Assembly: GCA_963969395.1 (NCBI GenBank)
Contig: OZ017803.1
Location: 8,246,001-8,310,000, forward strand
DNA: 64,000 nt
Source of the DNA: Pseudoscleropodium purum
Taxonomy: Eukaryota > Streptophyta > Bryopsida > Hypnales > Brachytheciaceae
Direction: 5' to 3'
The notes below the pieces were generated by a model. It did not search any database. It was not told the DNA's origin and was given only the letters and a program-made list of their open reading frames with translations. The number at the start of each line of letters is the position of its first letter. Within the stretch, counting starts at the first letter, position 1. The position numbers and the translations under genes are program-made. Below, one piece after another: positions 47,900-61,090 of the stretch.

Positions 47900-50800
47900 T
47901 TCTATTTTGGAAATATAGTTAAAAATGACTAATTAGTTACACTTTTAAAGTTTGTAAATACCAATATAGGAATTATATGCATTGTAATGTTGAATAAATC
48001 CTACAAATAAATTGATTAAAAAATTTCAAAAAAATAGAAATACATAAATATTAGAAGATACATTTAATTATTCAAAACTAACTATATAAAATTTAATCAT
48101 CAAATGTTGCACTTTTTGTTTGTTTGTTAGTACATTAGAAAGACTTAATATTACATTTATTGTTTGGTTAGAATACTATCTAAATAACTTTCAACATAAG
48201 ATGAATTATCATAATCATAATTTCAATCAATTGATTAATATTAATCATTAAAATGATGTACAAATAATTGAGCAAATAATCAATGTATTTGTACAAAATA
48301 AGAAGAAATGAACTTATTAAAAATAAACAAGACTCACTATGACAAAAATAAAATACCATCTTTAAATTAATTGGTAAGAACCTACATCATAGTTAGTAGA
48401 ATTACCTCCAAGAGATTCTTAGTTTTTACTCATCTTCTTCAAATAGATACTTAGAGAAAGGAAATGGGTAACATGCCACTTTAATTATCCAAAGGTTTGG
48501 ACCTTATTGCAATTCTGCCTTCTCGTATCTATCCTTTCAAAAACCCTAAACCCACTAAATTTGCTAGCTTGCATACTACAAGATCCAAAGCACATCAACC
48601 AACATTCAAATGGAAATGTGACCATATTTGATAGTAATATGCAAATGAATGCACCTTGAGTTTGACAAGATCTCAATCTTCAGACACTTATTCCACCATG
48701 AAGCAATTTCTAGTGGGAACTAAACTACCTAGTGAAGTACCTAGTGTTGTAGGTATGGTGGAACCACCTATAGGCAACCATTTTAGAGGTTCGACATATG
48801 TTCTTGAGCAATATAAGGCAATGTAAATTTTTGTGACTTCATTAGTCTCAACTTTGAAAAGGATCAGAGGAAAAACACATTCTCCAGCTTTGGTTGCAAC
48901 TATTTTTTTCCATACAGGTTGGATATGGGTCCTTGGTTGGTAGTAGGTGGTTCTACAATAGTCTCTTTGAGGTGACATAGTGAGTTTCACTCACTTCACT
49001 CATTGTATAAGTTAAATGAATGAAGTGACAATCAATTTGTACATTTTAATGTGAATAAATTGATTTTTCTAAGTGTACATTTTTCTAAACTTGTTAGATT
49101 GACAATTGATATGGAATTGACAATTGTATCCTATAATTGTATCTATATATTGTACTAAATCCAAATTTTGGCCAATATATCTAGTTTTCATATATTTTTC
49201 CATATTCCATATCCTAAACTTGTACCAATATGCCATACCGTATCAATGTAATTCTATATTTAGCATCTATATTCTATATACCATACATATTTTCATATAT
49301 ACTTCATATGTATTTCCATATCAATAACAATGCATTTTTTGTTTTTGTTTTTTTGGAGGATAAGTGGGCAAATTAAGTGATTTTAACTTTAGAAGAGAAA
49401 TAATCATTTGCAAAAAACTATGTCTATATCTTTTAAGGTGATAGTAATAGTGCCAAAATTGCCAAAATTGCCAAAAATCAAAATCAACTAAAAAACAAGT
49501 CCATGAGTCATTTTCCCATTAATCATGATTGAATTACAAAAATACATCTCACATTTATTTCATTGGTAAAAAATCATCTCCAAAATGATTGTCCTTAATA
49601 ATCACTTTTGTAAGGTAGTAAATTATTTTTTAATCTTCTTAAGTAAACCCTAAAGGATTGGGGGTGTTTGAGCATTATTCTTGTTTTCTTGACTAACTCT
49701 TGTAACAAGCATAATTATTGATTTGGGTGGAATAGTTTTGATGATCACCACTGTTGAAATAAAAAAAGCCCTATCAAACTAAATTGCACAATACGTCACG
49801 GAACCTAATCTTTTCCATGTTCATAGGTACCCAATCCAAGATCCCCAAGGTTTTGCCTATTCTTATTCATATTAGTTTTATCCGCACCAAAATCATTAAA
49901 CTTGAAGAAGATAGAGTCCGCCTATTGTCCAGCAATTTGATGTCACCATGACATTTATTCACTTCATCTAGGGTATTTGAATATGTATTGAAGACTCATC
50001 CTTGACTAATACATGCTAAAAAAATCTCTTCTATTTTGAATGGCAAGCAAATTTGCCAAAGCAATGAGGCACCCATTGAAAATCACCACAATTAGTGGGA
50101 AAAAGCAAGGAATATTACCACAAATATATGACGGAGGTGAACTTCCTTTTTTGCCTTGAACTTAGTGCTTTTGTCTAGGATTGGCCCTAACCAAAAGGTC
50201 CAATAACATCACACTTTGTAATTTTCCATCTTATATTTGTCTTTATTATAGATGCATGAAGATGACTACCATTGGAATTTGGAAAGTATAGCATTTACAT
50301 AAATTGCAAACACCTTTATTACATCTTTCGGTATTTTTGTAAACTGGATTATAAGATAGGCTCATTCATCCATGCTTCTATCCTTAGCTTGGATGAAGTT
50401 AAGCAAGTGCTTATTGCTACTAGAACCATAAAGATGTGCAAGTGAGTAAGTTAATTGACAAATATTAGCATGATATAAAGTTGACATGTAGTACCAATAT
50501 ATTATCTTTAAAATTTCCAAATTTGAGTAGCAAAATATTATATTCATATTCCAATATATATTCTTTGCTATAATGAAAGAATATTTTATTATGTTCACAA
50601 CATTCTACATTCTATGATATTTTCAATGAATTTGTCCTCCTTTCATCTTTAGAATTGCCTCTAAATTATTTCTATTCTCATTTGATCCACCCACCTTAGG
50701 ACAACCTCTCTGAACATGATATAAATTTCAAAACATGCAATAGTACCAACTTCTCAAATTTCTAAATTTAAAATCCACGGCCATGGTTCATGTGGTAATA

Positions 50801-50970
50801 GGTCATATTTTTCTAACTATAATAAATTTTGTTGAAAAAACATCAATCTTTTAATTATTTAACCCCCAAGATTAGAAATTACATCACATTTTAAATTTCT
50901 AGGCTCTAGGTTGACACAATCCTTGCTCCCTACTCCTAGGCTCACACTCACATGTTCCCGTGCTAGTGTT
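47900..50970. other. AT-rich region with no supported gene
   Basis: Low-complexity stretches, including CCATAT/TATATC-rich DNA at about 49120-49330. An ORF at 48688-48990 (minus) is unrecognised and not supported as a gene. Confidence 0.45.
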
Positions 50971-50974
50971 GTTG

Positions 50975-52215
50975 CTAAGACTCATTGGCTCATAACTCAA
51001 TGAATGGACTAAAAGTAGGACTATAGAAGCAAGTTGTTCTAAGGCTATGGGCCTCTAGTAGTACACTTGTGCGACATCTATCCTAAAACACTTCTTTTGG
51101 CCATATCCACGTATTATTATATATTTGTATAGGTCATGCTTGCCTTGATTGCCCACCTATAAATTATATCCTCAACAATTTTAAGACTAGGCTTTAAAAT
51201 TGATACTCTAGGGAGCCTTTCATTTGACCTTCAAGTTTTAGATTAAACTTTTAACTACAAGATTAAATTTTTTTTCCACCCTTTGCAATTAAAAGGTCAA
51301 ATTTTTTTGCCTTTTATTTGAAGGGCACTCATTTGTGCTCCCCTTGATTTAATGTTTTCTTGCAATGTCAAGGGCATTGCAACCATTAGAAGACTTTACA
51401 GAGGCTTGGAAGGTTGTTTCAGGCTCGTTTTTGGCGTTGTTCTTCTAGCAGTTAAAAAAAAGGCCACTGCCAATTTTTTTTTCAAAAATTTAATGAAAAA
51501 AAAATTGAATTTTTTAAAAATAAAATAAATTTATATAATGTGGCAACCATTGTGCCACATTAAATAGCTGTTGTGGAGAGTTCCCATAGTCTAAGAATCT
51601 GGGGGAACTCACAACCCTCCAAAGAAGCTAAATCTCTTTGAAGGCTTCAAAATATAACATTAATTCTAGATTCTTTTAGAATACAATTTTTTTAACACAA
51701 TATGAATAAACTATAAATTATAAAGTGCTAATAATAGATGTGCCCAAAAGTTGATCCTAAAATCACATAAATAGAGGTTAAACATTTTAGGCATTAATAT
51801 ATTGAAGTCTATTTTTAAAACATGACATAATTAGAAGTGCTTGCCTGAATATTTTTTAATTATAATTCTATATTGATTATGTATATAATGAGTAGAAAAA
51901 AAACATTAATCAATCAAGGTACCGTGAGAGAAAGGTACTACAAGATAGGGTCCGTGCAGTTGAGAAATTGAAGAGATATAAGCAAACTAGAAACTTCCAA
52001 GTTGCAACTACAAAAACATGCCTTGCCTACTCTGGATATCAAGTTGGATTGATAATTAAAGGAAAAAGTAATATGTGTTTTGTACATTGATAAGACAACA
52101 CATTGTTGCAACGTTGCAATCAAACCATTGATATTTTAAATAACTTTTAGTCTGAATCTCCAATTTGAACACCAAAGTTGAACTAGTGGCTATGAGAATG
52201 GGAGAACTAGCAATT
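50975..52215. repeat. Duplicon copy 1, partner of 61095-64000
   Basis: It aligns along its length with 61095-64000. Shared landmarks in order are GGACTAAAAGTAGGA-type, GTACACTTGTGC, TTGCCCACCTATA, TTTCATTTGACCTTC, GGCATTGCAACC, TCAAAATATAACATT, AATGGGTGTGCCCAAAA-type, TAATCAATCAAGGT, ATCAAGTTGGATTGAT and CTCCAATTTGAACACCAA. About 260 bp near 51385-51645 are absent from copy 2 and look like an insertion in this copy. Confidence 0.85.
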
Positions 52216-53090
52216 AAAAAGTTTGACTATAGTTCACTCATGTCAAATTTGGCTCCTACATGTCAAAATAATTTAATTAGGGCATTTGGATAATTCAACA
52301 ACTTCATCAAATTTACTAGACTTTTAGCACATAGATCTCTTAATTTTTCAATACTCTTCATTGTAGTATTCCAAGTAATATTTTCTTTCTATTGATGTGT
52401 AGATGTGTTCCTATTTCTAAATTCTCTCAAGAATATTTTTGGGATATTTAAAATAGGTAACAATGAAATTTTCTCAAATTTTCAGAAAATAGTTGCACAA
52501 TTTTTCATATTTTTTTTTTGACATACTCCAATTTTATCCTAATAATTTATGAAACTAACCTACACATAGGGTACCGTGTTAAAAAAGAAGAAATAACTTG
52601 AAAGATTTGACTTTTCTCAATAGACTCATTTCCCTTAACTAATACACTAGTTCTTATCCTAAACCTTATGTGGCTAGGTCAACATAGTAATTGCTAACTA
52701 TAAAATGTTGTCGAGGATAAAAAATGTCTAATGAAATATATTTATCAAGGAAATTATAGAATCAAAGAATGTGTCTATTCATCCAAGAATTTTATATTTC
52801 TTAGTTGACTTCTTTGGAGATAAACTTCATCTTTTCAAGATTAATGGCTATAATACAAGATTGAAGAAAGCAATAAAAAACAAATTCTTATATTTTGTCA
52901 AAAATTTCAATGTCCAAATGCATTATATAATAGAACTTCTAATAAGTAATAAACCTATCTCATGTAATATTGATTGCTTGTTGAAATCTTGACCGGTACA
53001 AATATCATGATTCCAAATGACTATGCCCTTCCTGTAAAAACCTCTCTAATGTAATGTGTCAGACAAGTCCCAGCCCTAAACTTCTTTAAA
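52216..53090. other. AT-rich region with no supported gene
   Basis: No coding block or structured repeat is visible. A 73-codon ORF at 52771-52992 is not supported. Confidence 0.4.
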
Positions 53091-54388
53091 GTTTTACTGT
53101 ATCTTAAAAATAGACTGAAAGATCTTTGTGACATCCCCCAATTTCAAAAAAGGTAGATAGGGCTCCGGTTCTGGCTCTGATTGGATGTTGCAAATTTTGA
53201 TTTTCTGATGCCGATTTTTAGATTTACATCAAGATAGAAAATGAGATCAAACTGAACGGAATAGAAAATGAAAATAAACCCCAATGTACAATGATTTGTA
53301 AAAGAATGCATAAAAAATAAAAATCTTTTGTAAAAAACAGAAAAATCAATAGAAAATGAATTGGAAACGTAATCAAAATGATATGAAAATGAAAATGCTC
53401 TTCACCACTCCGACACTCACCCCACAAACAGCACGGTCACAGCAAGCTCTCAAATTTCTGCTGAAAATTTCAACCTTGGATTAAGTTATACAACGACAAT
53501 GAACACTTTCCAGAGACCAACTTCCACCCTCAAATGCAACAATGCGAACTTCTGGAAAATCAACTTCACATCACCTATTTCAACCTTTTTAAGGTCCACA
53601 CTTCAACACCCTACTGAACTTCATACACTCTTGGGCCAAATTCCAGTATTCCACAAAGCCTGGGCAAAAACATGAATAGCTGCTGGAATTGGTCCCCTAT
53701 CATACTCTTTACATTTCCGAAGAAGGCCATGGTCTTATCGTTAATCACTAGGACTAGGACTCAAATAACGTTACTGAAGATGCCACGTATTCATAATGAC
53801 GAGCTTGCCTGGAACTAATTCATAGTTTCGTACAAAAACAAATCGTACAGTGTGCTTCAAGCAATTTGCGGGCGATTTCCACCGTCAGTGTTCAAGACTT
53901 CAAGTTCCGTCGACAGTTCCGTGCTCAGAAGGAGGATTCTTTTCACCTCCGCAATGGAGAAGTTCGACTCTCCCCACACATCATGACGAGGACGCTCAAG
54001 GTTGTAACCACGCTTCAACAATAATACGCCATATTCTTGCCACACGAAATCACGTTGCTGAGTATAGCAACTCGCTGGAAATTGCAAGCTGAGAACAAGC
54101 TCATAGCACAAATACCCAAGTAGGCTTTGAGGATTTCGATCATGTTGCTGTCGAGTACAAAGCCCGAGCAGGTGGACTTCACAAGATCCGAATAAGTCCA
54201 ACTTTGAAGAAGTCAAGTCAGCTTGAGTTCTTCGATCTCACAGCACACTTCATGTGAACTGCAAGTAGGCATGTCACTGACAAAGCGTAAACCAAGACCT
54301 TTTCAGTCTCTTGGTGAAGTATATTGAGCAACCCCAAACCTCTCGAGATTGAGGTGACCAACGTGTGCAGAGGTTTGACCCTCCACCA
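53091..54388. other. 3' flank of the AMP1-like fragment, balanced composition
   Basis: Base composition changes abruptly near 53090 from AT-rich to balanced, and stays balanced to 56780. This interval probably holds the 3' UTR and flanking DNA of the peptidase gene. The 119-codon minus ORF at 53857-54216 shows no family resemblance. Confidence 0.4.
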
Positions 54389-56779
54389 TCATGTGAGTTT
54401 GCCTCGCAGAACAAGGGCCGCACGAGCTGTGACACGTGCAGCACGAAATATTTCATGCTGTACTGCCACCCACTTCGTTGTGTTTAGAGCATCGTTGCTG
54501 TTACTCTTTGCCTGGTAAATAGTGTCCCAAATACCTGGGAAGGAGAGGGATTCATAGGCGTTGTTTGCAACAGGTCCATAAACCTGACAAAACACATGAT
54601 CAGATGCAGAGATTGATGGATATGTGCGTTCTCTAATCGACAACTGCTGTGACCTACTCATCGTCTATATCCGTATAAGCAAATGTCAAGCGCCAAATTC
54701 CATCAATCCACTACATTAGAAACTGAGCATTTGATCGAGTTCAAAAGGTGAAGAGATATACCAAATGCTTAAACCAAGATGCACCAGGGATTCCATCACT
54801 GTCAAGAAAAGCACGCTCTGCCCGGAGCAAACGATCATTGAGTTCACGCTTCCGGTACAACAATCCCGAAGTCGGTCCTGACTGCACTTCCAGCCCTTCC
54901 TGTCTGACGGCCTGCACAGGGATAAGATTTCAGTCATCAACAAGGCATGATCTTGTAAGATAGCAAAGTCATAAATTCCGCATGAATATATCTTCGTATC
55001 AATGTAGAACTGCAACTTCACCTCCAACTCTTGCGTCAACTTCTGAATAGATGCTCGGAGATCTTTAATAGTCGAGAAAAGAGGGGCACAGGATATAGTT
55101 TCTGGACCATTTGCAGCAGACAGTCGCGAAACTATCGATTGGGCGTACGACTGAAGCTCGTTGGCATAGGTCTCATAATTCAGAGGCAGAATGTCATCGC
55201 TCGCAAGTCGCAAGGCTAATAACCCCCACACACTTGTCACTGCACGACGGAAAAATCCAACCAGCTTGCCAATCTCAGATTGATATAGACATCGTCGAGT
55301 ATACACAACAAAGGTTTGACTACACGACACAATACAAACACTTCTTAGACTACAAGAGTTGCTGATAAATCTTCAAGGGTAACAAATCAATTGTAGAAAA
55401 CGCTCTTACCAGCTACATGACGATGAAACAAAGGATCACCAAATTTGACCATCCAATTGTAGTTATCAAAAACACTGTGGTACACAGGATACTCTGCACA
55501 TGAACACAAGAATCAGTAAGAGACCAAGACTACCGCAGTAATTGAGGAAACTCGTGCTAAACCAGGGACTCACAACAGCTCAGATTAACACAAATTCATG
55601 TATCATAAATATTTGTCAAGCTGAAGCTACTAACCTTCGCTAAAGAATAAATCCATAGATGGAACACCTGCATTTTGTAGAAAGGATGCATAATCTGAAT
55701 CCCCGCCTCCTAACCTACCAATCTGGACCGCACACTTTTCTCAGACATCACTTCGTGAGAGGAGGCCATGCTTTAAAACATCAACAACCTTCCCAGACAT
55801 CTAAATTTAATCTGTGGTTGGCAAACTGCTTTCATAATGTTAAGGGCAGCTGAGAGATAGTTCAGGACAAGGAAGCCATGATTGCAGGACCCAAAATTAC
55901 ATAGTACATACTCATACTCGAAATGAAACAAGAAATTACATACTCAAAGGTCGGTGACAAATGACCATTTCCCTCGAAGTGTCTGGATGAAATTCGATAC
56001 AAATTGAAACAGAAATCCTGACCTTATTTCTCGAAAGACATATTGAAGAGTCAGCGAAGATGACTTACTAAAGGCGCAGTCTTAGTTTTGCTAGAGACCC
56101 ATGCCTTGTACAAGTTCTGGCCAACGTCATCTGGGTCTGTCACCTGTCAATTCGTAACCTCACATGTTGATGGATATGAAGAGGCTCGGAAAAAATCACA
56201 TTAAAGACTAGACTTTGTGGAAACTCTGTGTCAGGGACAATTTGAATCCGATATTCAATGCCTTAGCAAGATGCAAGATCTATGATTGTAACATGGGAGC
56301 AAAATAAAAGCTTCTCCCAAAATGTATGCTACTGAATATTACCCCGGTGATGAGCTCAGCAGACAGGCAAACACGTCAAATGCTGAAATGAACGAACCTG
56401 TTTAGTGATTTCTAGTAAGAGATCGTCAAGCTGCGGAGAGGCTCGTGCATTGAATCCAGAGCCAGCAACTGCACAATCTACATTCATATAAGCCACTGCG
56501 CTTGCACCAAGTATATCAATATTTTGCTCCACCCATTCAGTTGAACCCACCTGTAGAAACCATTCAATAGTGGTTAACCTGGCACTCGCTGAATCATTTT
56601 CATCGAAGTTACGTAAAAATTACTGCAGACACAAAACGATATGAGTGCACGCAACAGATCCCACGAAATCAGCAAGTTTGGGATTGTAAACCGCTCAGAA
56701 TTGGAAGTGCATCTTCAGCAGAAATTGGTAGTGAGGGGATTCGGGGCATCTCAGCTTCAGGGTCATCCACAGACAACCT
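54389..56779 (-). pseudogene. AMP1-like: AMP1/glutamate carboxypeptidase II-like gene, 3' half, catalytic exons missing
   Basis: AMP1-type proteins are M28-family relatives of glutamate carboxypeptidase II, usually about 700 residues, with protease-associated, peptidase and dimerisation domains. Exons are 56550-56398 (GSTEWVEQN, AYMNVDCAV), 56143-56069, 55722-55635 (GGGDSDYASFLQNAGVPSMD), 55493-55410 ([14 protein letters not shown]), 55239-55022, 54911-54762 and 54583-54389. They join to 321 in-frame codons with good splice sites. A remnant at about 56779-56687 encodes LSVDDPEAEMPRIPSLPISA, the end of the protease-associated domain. In the family about 100 residues separate these parts, including NHRDAWTFGAVDPNSG and WDAEE, which carry two zinc-binding residues and the catalytic glutamate. 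Only about 135 bp of intron-like DNA lies here instead. The retained metal ligands are the Asp of NVDCAV and the His of YPVYHS. Upstream of 56780 an AT-rich repeat takes over and no N-terminal exon is seen. Confidence 0.87.
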
Positions 56780-56784
56780 TTTTT

Positions 56785-57060
56785 TGCTAAAATTTTCACA
56801 CAACATGTGCCCAAAGGAGTAGCTTTAAGGTTCAACAATTTTCATAACTTTTGACTACAGAGGTTAAAAGTTATTGCATGATATGTAATTTTCCATGTTC
56901 AATGGGTAGCCCAAAAATTTCTTAAAAAATCACTTTTCTCAAAAATAAAAATTTGAAATAGTTTTTCTAGATTTATATATACGTGAAAAACTTTGAATCA
57001 TTTCATTTTGATTTACCAAATAAAATTTATGAAGTGTTCTAGTTTGTGGGTAGTTATAGA
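56785..57060. repeat. Dispersed repeat abutting the AMP1-like fragment
   Basis: It is homologous to 18270-18545 and begins within a few bases of the last recognisable peptidase codon. This marks the truncation point. Confidence 0.6.
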
Positions 57061-57429
57061 TTCCTTACTTGAAAATAAACTTTGAAGTCCCTTATTTAAT
57101 TCAATTTTAAATATTTTTTGAAAAAAATAATAACATATGATGTAGATTGTTTATTACTACATTACCACCATTGGCATTAGAATTTTTCAATTTTATGCTT
57201 AAACTCTTAACAATTTAGTGTTTTGAATCACTTTGTACTTCTTTCTACTTACAATTTTTTTCCTATATGTTGTGCAATTCAAAATGATCTAAAAATTTTC
57301 AAGCATGTAGCCAACTTGGCTTGCAAAATGAATCCAAAGAGTAGCCACCATTTTGAACATTTTTTCATACAAATGTGACCTTGTGAAGTGCATTTGTCTG
57401 TATTTATACAGAGCCAAAATGATTTTCGT

Positions 57430-57680
57430 CACTTTAAACATTAATATCTTGCAATCTACACGATTGAAAATTAAAAAAAAAATTCCACATCTTTTTAAAC
57501 TAGTTTACTATAAGATCCTACAATTACTTGTGTCCAAAAATGTTTTTCATCTAAAATTTTGTGCTTGTATCAAAAATGGTAGTTTTAGAGTGTTTCATTG
57601 AAAACATAGTCTCCGACCTCTAGGGATTAATCTATATATGATGCTATGAACATTTTGTGTCTAAAGAACAACAAGTAAAC
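57430..57680. repeat. Dispersed repeat, partner at 4432-4710
   Basis: Same ordered words as the 4.4-kb copy, including TTCCACATCTTTTT, ATAAGATCCTACAATTAC and TAGGGATTAA. Confidence 0.6.
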
Positions 57681-57864
57681 TTTTGGTGTAGGACAAAAGT
57701 CCAACTATTCATCTTCCAAATTTTGTATGAAAGGAGGACATCTTCTACAATAGTTTGATTTCCTAATAGTGCTTTGAAATTTTTTATACCAATGATACAT
57801 ACAGTACAAAAATGGATGGTTTCCATGGGCATTGGTCCATCCTAGGAAGGTTAAGCAATTCAAG

Positions 57865-57960
57865 ACTTGATTTGGAGTTTTATAAGGCAAAACAAATATT
57901 TTTCTATATTCAAAGGTAGAAATGATAGGAATTGCCAAAAATATTGGTAATTTTATTACT
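57865..57960. repeat. Inverted-repeat arm, partner at 58940-59030
   Basis: Read on the minus strand it contains GGCAATTCCTATCATTTCTA, which matches GGCAATTCCTATGATTTCTA on the plus strand at about 58958-58977. Both arms give similar short peptides (MAIPIIS / MAIPMIS) in opposite orientation, as expected for terminal repeats of one element of about 1.2 kb. Confidence 0.5.
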
Positions 57961-58939
57961 TGAACAAGAATTACTATAAATTTTGAAAGCGAGAAGTTGG
58001 TTAATTAGGACCCATATCAAATGTCTAAACTAATCGAAAACCACCCATTTGAAAGAGTGTTTCTTGTTTACTTTGGCCAGACTTTGGTACTCTAAACCAA
58101 GGCCATGTGTTGTGACAAGAATGGAAGAATTATTGATCGGAAACCAAGAATTGATGCTTGGAAATTAGAGGAGCCGACCCATTTCCAACCACTTAAGCAA
58201 TTATAGACATGTAGAGGGCAGATTTCCTAAGTGCAAAATTTTTCCTTTATATAGAAATGGAATTTGGAAGGATTATATAATTTTCTAAATTTTTTTAACT
58301 CAAAATATAATTATTACAAATTTTTTAGCCGAATTGTACTATATGACTTATATAAGTCATATAGACTTTTCTATTTCCAACAATAGGCTAGTTGAAAATC
58401 AAACAAAAGTTGATTGCAATATTGAGAGCCTTGCAACCAATCATCATGCGCCACAACTACTTTGGGAATCATGCCACAACTTTACAAAAAATGGAATAGC
58501 CTATAGGATGGAAATGGGGGGTCGATAAAAAATGGGTCGGTTCCAATAGTCTTAGCTTCTCTTGAATTTCAGACACCCTATTGATTGATGGGGCAGTGGT
58601 TGATAATAAATGCTTTCACCTATATATCATCTAGTTTGGATATTGATATCAATAAGTATCACATGAGTATAGTAGAACCACCCATTGTGGACCAAAGACC
58701 CATTCCCAACATGTAAGGTGCAATATTTCCAACCAAGGTTGAAATAGATGTTCAAGTAGAGCTTTGAATGTGTTTTTTCTCTTTTCCAAAGTTAAAACCA
58801 ATCAAGTCATTATACATGTCCCAAAATAGTGAGCCAAAAGAAGTTTTGGAATGATTTGGATTAGAAAATTCTGCATATTGGCTATAGGTTTGGACCAACT
58901 GTCTACTTCCAAAATTCATAGTAATTTGAATTCAAAGAA

Positions 58940-59030
58940 CAAAATTACAAAAGTTTGGCAATTCCTATGATTTCTATCTTCCTAAATGCTCAAGAATTTA
59001 CATTGCCTTCTACTACTCCTAAACATGTGC
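58940..59030. repeat. Inverted-repeat arm, partner at 57865-57960
   Basis: The right arm of the pair above. It is interrupted at its right edge by the MITE-like element starting at 59032. Confidence 0.5.
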
Positions 59031-59031
59031 A

Positions 59032-59761
59032 AGGTAGTTGCAAGAAAGACCTCCCGTATTTTGTAGCGTTTGGCATTGTAGTGTTGATTTTTTTTAAATA
59101 CTTTATAATTAGAAAAATAATTTTTTTAAAATATAAAAAATATATTAAATGTACACACCTTTAAGAAGAAGGTACCATAAGAAAGAACAGTGTAGAAAAA
59201 CTCTCTAAGTAAGAGAACTAGAGAAGTACAAAATGTCATGAAAATAAGTGTTTTGACATTTTAATTTGTAAAAAATAGAAAAAAGTATATTTCTTTAAAA
59301 TTAAGATTTGTCAATTTGGGAGAACTATATGATGAAGGTATTTCACCAAAAGAATGATCCTATAACCATTTTCATTGTTCAAAAAGGTGCGTGCAAGGGG
59401 CCTTTATTTGCATGCACATGGATGACAAAAAATAGTGTTTTCTTAGGTGCCCTTTGGTAGTCACATGTCGGCCTAGTGTGGAAATAGACCACAGAAATTT
59501 CAGCTCTAAATCATTAATTTTGGTTACTCCATAGTACTAAAAAACCCTAAATTGCAAAGTGTGACAAATAAGCTAAATTGAAATTTAATTATTAATTTTT
59601 TTTTTAATTTTGAAAAATAATTTTTGTTTTTATGACCAAGTTAGTCATCTTCAATAAAAATTTCAAATACATTGGCTTGCTTCTCCAAAAATTATGGCAA
59701 ATTTAAACTCCACAACTACACTTGTGACACAAAGTAGTACAAATCTTCCTTGCAACTACCC
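59032..59761. mobile_element. About 730-bp element of the GGGTGATTGCAA family (copy C, diverged)
   Basis: The left end is AGGTAGTTGCAAGAAAGA; the right end is the complement of GGGTAGTTGCAAGGAAGA. Flanks are TGCA and CGCA (one mismatch); an exact GCAA duplication is obtained if the ends are shifted by one or two bases. Inner blocks TTTGTCACACTTTG and TTTAGGGTTTTTTAGTA (read from the right end) match copy B. Confidence 0.6.
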
Positions 59762-59764
59762 CGC

Positions 59765-61090
59765 AAATGGCTCAAGTGGTCTACAATAGGTGGTTCTATT
59801 ACATTGATGAAATAGTTGGCTACTTTTTAAAATGATTAAAAAAACCACTGACTTACTAAACCCATCCTTTGGCTTCTTGAAGACAATAGGTACCATATAA
59901 TAGAAGAATTTTCACATTTGTTATAATGCTAAGGGAGGATGTCCATAAAGCACCCTTTTTAAGAGTTAAACAATCATTTTAGAAGATATTAGACTTTGTG
60001 GACATTCAAGTAAAATTTCTATGAAAAGTAGATGGATTGGCATCTAATTCAAGTGGTTTCATGTTTTTTAGAGCTTCATGGAATTCATTTTGATTTTTTG
60101 AAGTTGGAAGGCAATAGTCACTGAAAGCATTTATCTTATGGTATGTACACAATTTATACATTGTTGGTGCAATGAAAAATAAAAATGTACAAGTACTACA
60201 CATTTCATGTGGTAGATGCTTTCTAAGCACAAGTTCTTTATGACTTCTTACCCTCATATCAAGTATGGTTCCAATTAATGAACTAATGATATTAAATTTG
60301 GATGTTGTTAATAGTGGAAGGGGATTCTAGATAGTGAGCATTGTATTTTGAAGGGCGGGTCTAACCTTTATATGAACTATTGAATTTTTTTTATTATCCT
60401 ATGCGTTTGCATGGTTGTTGAAAATTGAAGTATTAAAATTAAAAAAATTCATTGAAAATAACATACATATTAAAACTTCAATGAAATCCAATAAACCAAT
60501 CAAATATGTTTGAAACTTTAGACAAAATAGAGATATTAGTGAAGCCTATATAATCTTTTAGAATGTAGGTGCCCTTAATCTATTATAATCAATCTTAATC
60601 TTTGTATAATTTAAAGCTATATTTTATAGTGCTTGAACATGTTGGCTATTTCAAATATTGAAAATGCCAAATTAATCTATGGGCTATGGCTTCAATTTCT
60701 TTTTTACATAAAGGCACCTTCATAAGTGCATTCAATATTTTGAACTTCATTTTTTCTTATTTGTTCATTCTTCACCCAATTTTGTTTAGAAAAGTCATGT
60801 TTATATAATTATGGTAGTGCTTGTTGCAACTATTGTAGTTTTTTTGCTATAGAATAATGTGCCCAACATTTAATGCCATAGTTTTTTGCTCATATTTTCA
60901 CCATTATGTCTTTACAAACTCAATAAGTTCAACTCTAGCCATATCAAAATTGTTCTTTAGTGTAATATAACTTGATAAAAAAATCTATCAACTATAATTA
61001 ATTGCTCACCAAGATTTTATTTCAAATATAAATTGTTAAGTGACACGCTTGCCTTCAACATTAGATAGATGGACAACTGGAAAGCTCCTT
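59765..61090. other. AT-rich region with no supported gene
   Basis: An 83-codon minus ORF at 60006-60257 is unrecognised. Nothing else is visible. Confidence 0.4.

Noticed and set aside
53857..54216. 119-codon minus ORF as an additional exon or gene
   Set aside because: It lies beyond the family's normal stop at 54389 and resembles no known protein; balanced composition makes chance ORFs of this size likely.
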